A stretch of DNA of 64,000 nt from Elusimicrobiales bacterium (lineage in GTDB: Bacteria > Elusimicrobiota > Elusimicrobia > Elusimicrobiales > UBA9959). The notes under the pieces were generated by a model that was given only the letters and a program-made list of their open reading frames with translations, had not been told where the DNA came from and did no database searches. Both the position numbers and the translations under genes were made by a program. This document shows, piece after piece, positions 60,566 to 64,000 of this stretch. The stretch covers positions 1 through 64,000 of the forward strand of contig JAVHLJ010000011.1 of assembly GCA_031082205.1 (NCBI GenBank). The letters run 5' to 3'. The first letter of the stretch is position 1. Each line of letters begins with the position of its first letter.

Positions 60566-61764
60566 TGGCCTCCATAAAGATACTGCTCGACAAATGCGTC
60601 GGCTGCTCGCTCTGCGTGAAGGCCTGCCCCTTCGGCGCCATACACATGAACGAAGGCAAGGCCGTCATCGACATGGCCCTGTGCACGCTCTGCGGCTCCT
60701 GCGCGGCCGCCTGCCGCTTCTCGGCCATAGAGCTGGAGAAGGCGGGGGGCCCCAAGAAGGACCTCAGCGCCTACAAGGATGTCTGGGTATTCTGCGAGCA
60801 GAAGAAAGGCGTAGTGCAGTCCATTTCCTATGAACTGCTGGGCGAAGGCCGCAAACTGGCCGACAAGCTGGGCGTGAAGCTCTGCGCCGTGCTGCTGGGC
60901 GAGGGCCTGGACGCCGTCGCCGCCGGCCTGGGCGAGCGCGGGGCCGACAAGGTCTATTATGTCAGCCACCCGGCGCTCAAAGCCTACCAGGACGACCCGT
61001 ATTCAGAAGTGCTCGCGCGCCTCGTCGAGGAATACAGGCCCGAAGTCCTGCTCTGCGGCGCCACCACCATAGGCCGCAGCCTCATCTCGCGCGTCGCCAT
61101 CAAGGCCGACGCCGGCCTCACCGCCGACTGCACTGCCCTCGATATCGACCCGAAAGAGCGGCTGCTGCTGCAGACACGCCCCGCCTTCGGCGGCAATATC
61201 ATGGCCACCATCACCGCGCCCAACCACAGGCCGCAGATGGCCACGGTGCGCCACAAGGTCATGAAGGAAGCGCCCGTAGAGAAGGGCCGCAAGGCCGAGG
61301 TCATAAAAAAGGATTATCCGGAAGAGGCCTTCGATTCCCGCACCAAACTGATCGAGATGGTCGAGGAACTCGGAGCCACCGTGAACCTCTCCGAGGCCGA
61401 CATCATAGTGGCCGGCGGACGCGGCATGGGCGGCAAGGAAGGCTTCGCCCTGCTGGAAGAGTTGGCCAAGGTACTCGGCGGCGCCGTGGGCGCCAGCCGC
61501 AGCGCCGTGGACGCGGACTGGATCTCCTACGCGCACCAGGTAGGCCAGACCGGCAAGACCGTGGTGCCCAAGATCTACTTCGCCTGCGGCATCTCGGGCC
61601 AGATACAGCACCTTATCGGGATGCAGTCGTCGAAGATCATCGTGGCCGTCAACAAGGACCCCGAAGCCCCTATATTCAAGGTAGCCACCTACGGGATAAC
61701 GGGCGACGTGAACGAGGTCGTGCCGGCCATAACCCGCGAATTCAAGCGGGTCCTCAACAAATAG
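60565..61764 (+). CDS. etfA: electron transfer flavoprotein alpha subunit with N-terminal ferredoxin domain
   Basis: CVGCSLCVKACP and CTLCGSCAAACR; C-term GGRGMGGKEGF, VGASRSAVDADW, VGQTGKTVVPKIYFACGISGQIQHLIGM. Confidence 0.95.
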   Translation: MASIKILLDKCVGCSLCVKACPFGAIHMNEGKAVIDMALCTLCGSCAAACRFSAIELEKAGGPKKDLSAYKDVWVFCEQKKGVVQSISYELLGEGRKLADKLGVKLCAVLLGEGLDAVAAGLGERGADKVYYVSHPALKAYQDDPYSEVLARLVEEYRPEVLLCGATTIGRSLISRVAIKADAGLTADCTALDIDPKERLLLQTRPAFGGNIMATITAPNHRPQMATVRHKVMKEAPVEKGRKAEVIKKDYPEEAFDSRTKLIEMVEELGATVNLSEADIIVAGGRGMGGKEGFALLEELAKVLGGAVGASRSAVDADWISYAHQVGQTGKTVVPKIYFACGISGQIQHLIGMQSSKIIVAVNKDPEAPIFKVATYGITGDVNEVVPAITREFKRVLNK

Positions 61765-61790
61765 CTGTTCCCGGAACGGGAGAGGCACAA

Positions 61791-62834
61791 ATGAGAAAGA
61801 TTGATATCATCGCCGTCGCGACAGCGATGGCGTTCTGCTTTGTCGGCGCGCCGGCCGCGGCGGACGCCGGCGAAACCGCCGTTTCCTGGAACATCGGCGC
61901 CACCACGGTCACAGCCACGCTCACCCTGCCCGACGGTCCGGGGCCGCATCCGGCGGTCGTTTTTGTGGCGGGCAGCGGGCCGACCGACCGCGACTGGAAC
62001 TCGCCGCTCATGCCCGGCAGGAACGGCACGGCGCCCCTGCTGGCGGCGGAACTGGCCAAGGCCGGCTTCGCGTCCATCCGATACGACAAGAGATTCCTTG
62101 GGCCTTACGCCGCGGGTAATATGCAGGTCCTCATGGGGAAGCTGAGCTTTGAAAGTCACGCGGAAGAGGTCAATTCCGCCGTATCCTGCCTCAAGGGCAG
62201 ACTGGATATCGCCCCGGACCGCATCTACGCCCTCACCAACAGCGAGGGCGCGCTGCACGCTATTAACTCCCAGCTGCGGAACAAGTATTTCCGGGGCCTG
62301 GTCCTGGGCGCGCCTCCCGGACGCCCGCTAAAAGAACTGCTGCGCGCCCAGATAGCGGCTCAAGTCGTTTCCCTGCCGGGAAGCGGGGAGATAATGGCGG
62401 GGTTCGACCGCCTGATAGAGAGATTCGGGAAAGGGGAACCCTTTTCCCCGGAGCCGGCCGTGCCGGCCCCTCTTAACGGTCTAATCCAGGGTATGCTTTA
62501 TAATCCCGCCAACCTCCCTTTCATGCGTGAACTGCTCTCCGCGGACCCCGCGCGCCTTCTCTCGGGAACGAACGCACCGGCGCTGGTGATCATCGGCAAG
62601 AAAGACATACAGGTGGACTGGAAAGAGGACGGCGCAGCGCTGGAAAGATACGCTCCGGAGAAAGCCTCCTTCGTCTACCCCAGCGACGCCGACCATGTCC
62701 TGAAGCACGAACCCAGGCCCCGCGAGGAGTTGACCGCCGAAGCCGGTCTTCAGTACAACGCCGAAGGGCGGGCGCTGGACGGGGCGGCCGCGGACAGCAT
62801 AATTTCGTGGCTTAAGGCGGAGAACGCGCGATAG
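61791..62834 (+). CDS. alpha/beta hydrolase, secreted
   Basis: Signal peptide; [30 protein letters not shown] nucleophile elbow, DADHVLKHE. Confidence 0.8.
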   Translation: MRKIDIIAVATAMAFCFVGAPAAADAGETAVSWNIGATTVTATLTLPDGPGPHPAVVFVAGSGPTDRDWNSPLMPGRNGTAPLLAAELAKAGFASIRYDKRFLGPYAAGNMQVLMGKLSFESHAEEVNSAVSCLKGRLDIAPDRIYALTNSEGALHAINSQLRNKYFRGLVLGAPPGRPLKELLRAQIAAQVVSLPGSGEIMAGFDRLIERFGKGEPFSPEPAVPAPLNGLIQGMLYNPANLPFMRELLSADPARLLSGTNAPALVIIGKKDIQVDWKEDGAALERYAPEKASFVYPSDADHVLKHEPRPREELTAEAGLQYNAEGRALDGAAADSIISWLKAENAR

Positions 62835-62857
62835 GCGCGCGGACATCAAGGAGATAT

Positions 62858-64000
62858 ATGCAGCTTAAAACCATGACCCCTTTGAAGAGCCTGACCCAGT
62901 GGCAGGCCCTGGAGAAGCATTACGCCAAGATGAGCAAGGTCCACCTGCGGGACCTGTTCGCCGGCGACCCCAGGCGGGGGGAGAACCTCTCGCTCGAGGC
63001 CGCCGGCATATACTTCGACTATTCCAAGCACCGCGTCACCGTCGAGACCATAAAGCTCCTGTCGGCGCTGGCCAGGGCCTCGGGGCTGCGCGACTCCATA
63101 GAGGCGATGTTCACCGGCAAGAAGATAAACGTGACCGAAGGCCGCGCCGTGCTGCACACCGCCCTGCGCGCGCCCGAGGGTTCGGTCGTCACCGTCGACG
63201 GAGAGAACGTAGTGCCGCAGGTCCACGAAGTGCTGGAGAAGATGGAAGCCTTCTCCGCCAAGGTCCGCGGCGGAAAATGGAAGGGCCATACCGGCAAAAA
63301 GATAAAGAACATAGTGAATATCGGCATAGGCGGCTCCGACCTGGGCCCCGTCATGGCCTATGAGGCGCTGAAGAACTATTCCCAGCGCGGCCTCACTTTC
63401 CGTTTCGTCTCGAATATCGACGGCACGGATTTCGCCGAGGCCGTGGCGGACCTCGACCCCGCCGAGACGCTCTTCATCGTCGCCTCCAAGACATTTACGA
63501 CCCAGGAGACGATGACCAACGCCAATACGGCCCGCGACTGGGCGCTGGCCAGGCTCAAGGACAAGGCCGCTATAGCGAAACATTTTGTCGCGGTCTCCAC
63601 GAACGCGGCCAAGGTGAAAGAATTCGGCATCGACACGCGGAACATGTTCGGCTTCTGGGACTGGGTCGGCGGCCGCTATTCCATGTTCTCGGCGATAGGC
63701 CTCTCTACGATGATAGCCATAGGGCCGAAGAACTTCCGGGAGATGCTCGACGGCGCGCGCGAGATGGACGAGCATTACCGCACCGAGCCCTTCGACCGCA
63801 ACCTGCCGGTGATCATGGGGATGCTGGGGGTCTGGTACAACAACTTCTTCGGCGCCCAGAGCATAGCGGTGCTGCCCTACGAGCAGTACCTCAGGCGCTT
63901 CCCGGCCTATCTCCAGCAGCTGACGATGGAAAGCACCGGCAAGGGCGTCACTCTCGACGGCCGGCCGGTGGATTACCAGACGGGGCAGATCTACTGGGGC
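62858..64000 (+). CDS. pgi: glucose-6-phosphate isomerase (runs off right edge)
   Basis: SD AAGGAG then [44 protein letters not shown]; no stop before window end. Confidence 0.95.
   Translation, partial: MQLKTMTPLKSLTQWQALEKHYAKMSKVHLRDLFAGDPRRGENLSLEAAGIYFDYSKHRVTVETIKLLSALARASGLRDSIEAMFTGKKINVTEGRAVLHTALRAPEGSVVTVDGENVVPQVHEVLEKMEAFSAKVRGGKWKGHTGKKIKNIVNIGIGGSDLGPVMAYEALKNYSQRGLTFRFVSNIDGTDFAEAVADLDPAETLFIVASKTFTTQETMTNANTARDWALARLKDKAAIAKHFVAVSTNAAKVKEFGIDTRNMFGFWDWVGGRYSMFSAIGLSTMIAIGPKNFREMLDGAREMDEHYRTEPFDRNLPVIMGMLGVWYNNFFGAQSIAVLPYEQYLRRFPAYLQQLTMESTGKGVTLDGRPVDYQTGQIYWG

Overview
This is a 64 kb GC-rich bacterial chromosomal window. Gene content suggests an Elusimicrobiota-like lineage, but that is inference and I could not search. 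Most of it is core genome: an ABC transporter operon, tig-clpP-lon, two tRNAs (Leu-TAG, Lys-CTT), a SpoIID/LytB-domain protein, two glycosyltransferases, a DUF177-rpmF-plsX-fabG-acpP-rnc block, a complete 14-gene nuoA-N complex I operon ending in a J-domain gene, and an FMN-riboswitch-controlled ribBA-ribH-ribD-ribE operon. Farther along are purB-purA, an acyl-CoA dehydrogenase/EtfB/EtfA(ferredoxin) cluster, and a partial pgi at the right edge. The most unusual part is about 38.5-56 kb. It holds a long repetitive fibre-like surface protein, two secreted proteins sharing a 'TPNGD...GGVYVYQI' C-terminal domain, and a PorV/PorQ-like barrel fused to TPRs. Next come a sensor kinase and a single polypeptide that fuses a FliF-like ring-building domain and TM helix directly to FliG middle and C-terminal domains. 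That gene is followed by a coiled-coil GHKL protein that lacks a recognisable phosphoacceptor H-box. Converging on it from the other strand is an apparent operon of MotA, MotB, a sensor kinase and three receiver proteins, one of them degenerate. No other flagellar gene is visible in the window. I propose this as a candidate minimal flagellar-motor-derived machine (FliF-FliG rotor plus MotAB stator) used for something other than a flagellum. Domain calls are by eye from the translations; none were tested by database search.
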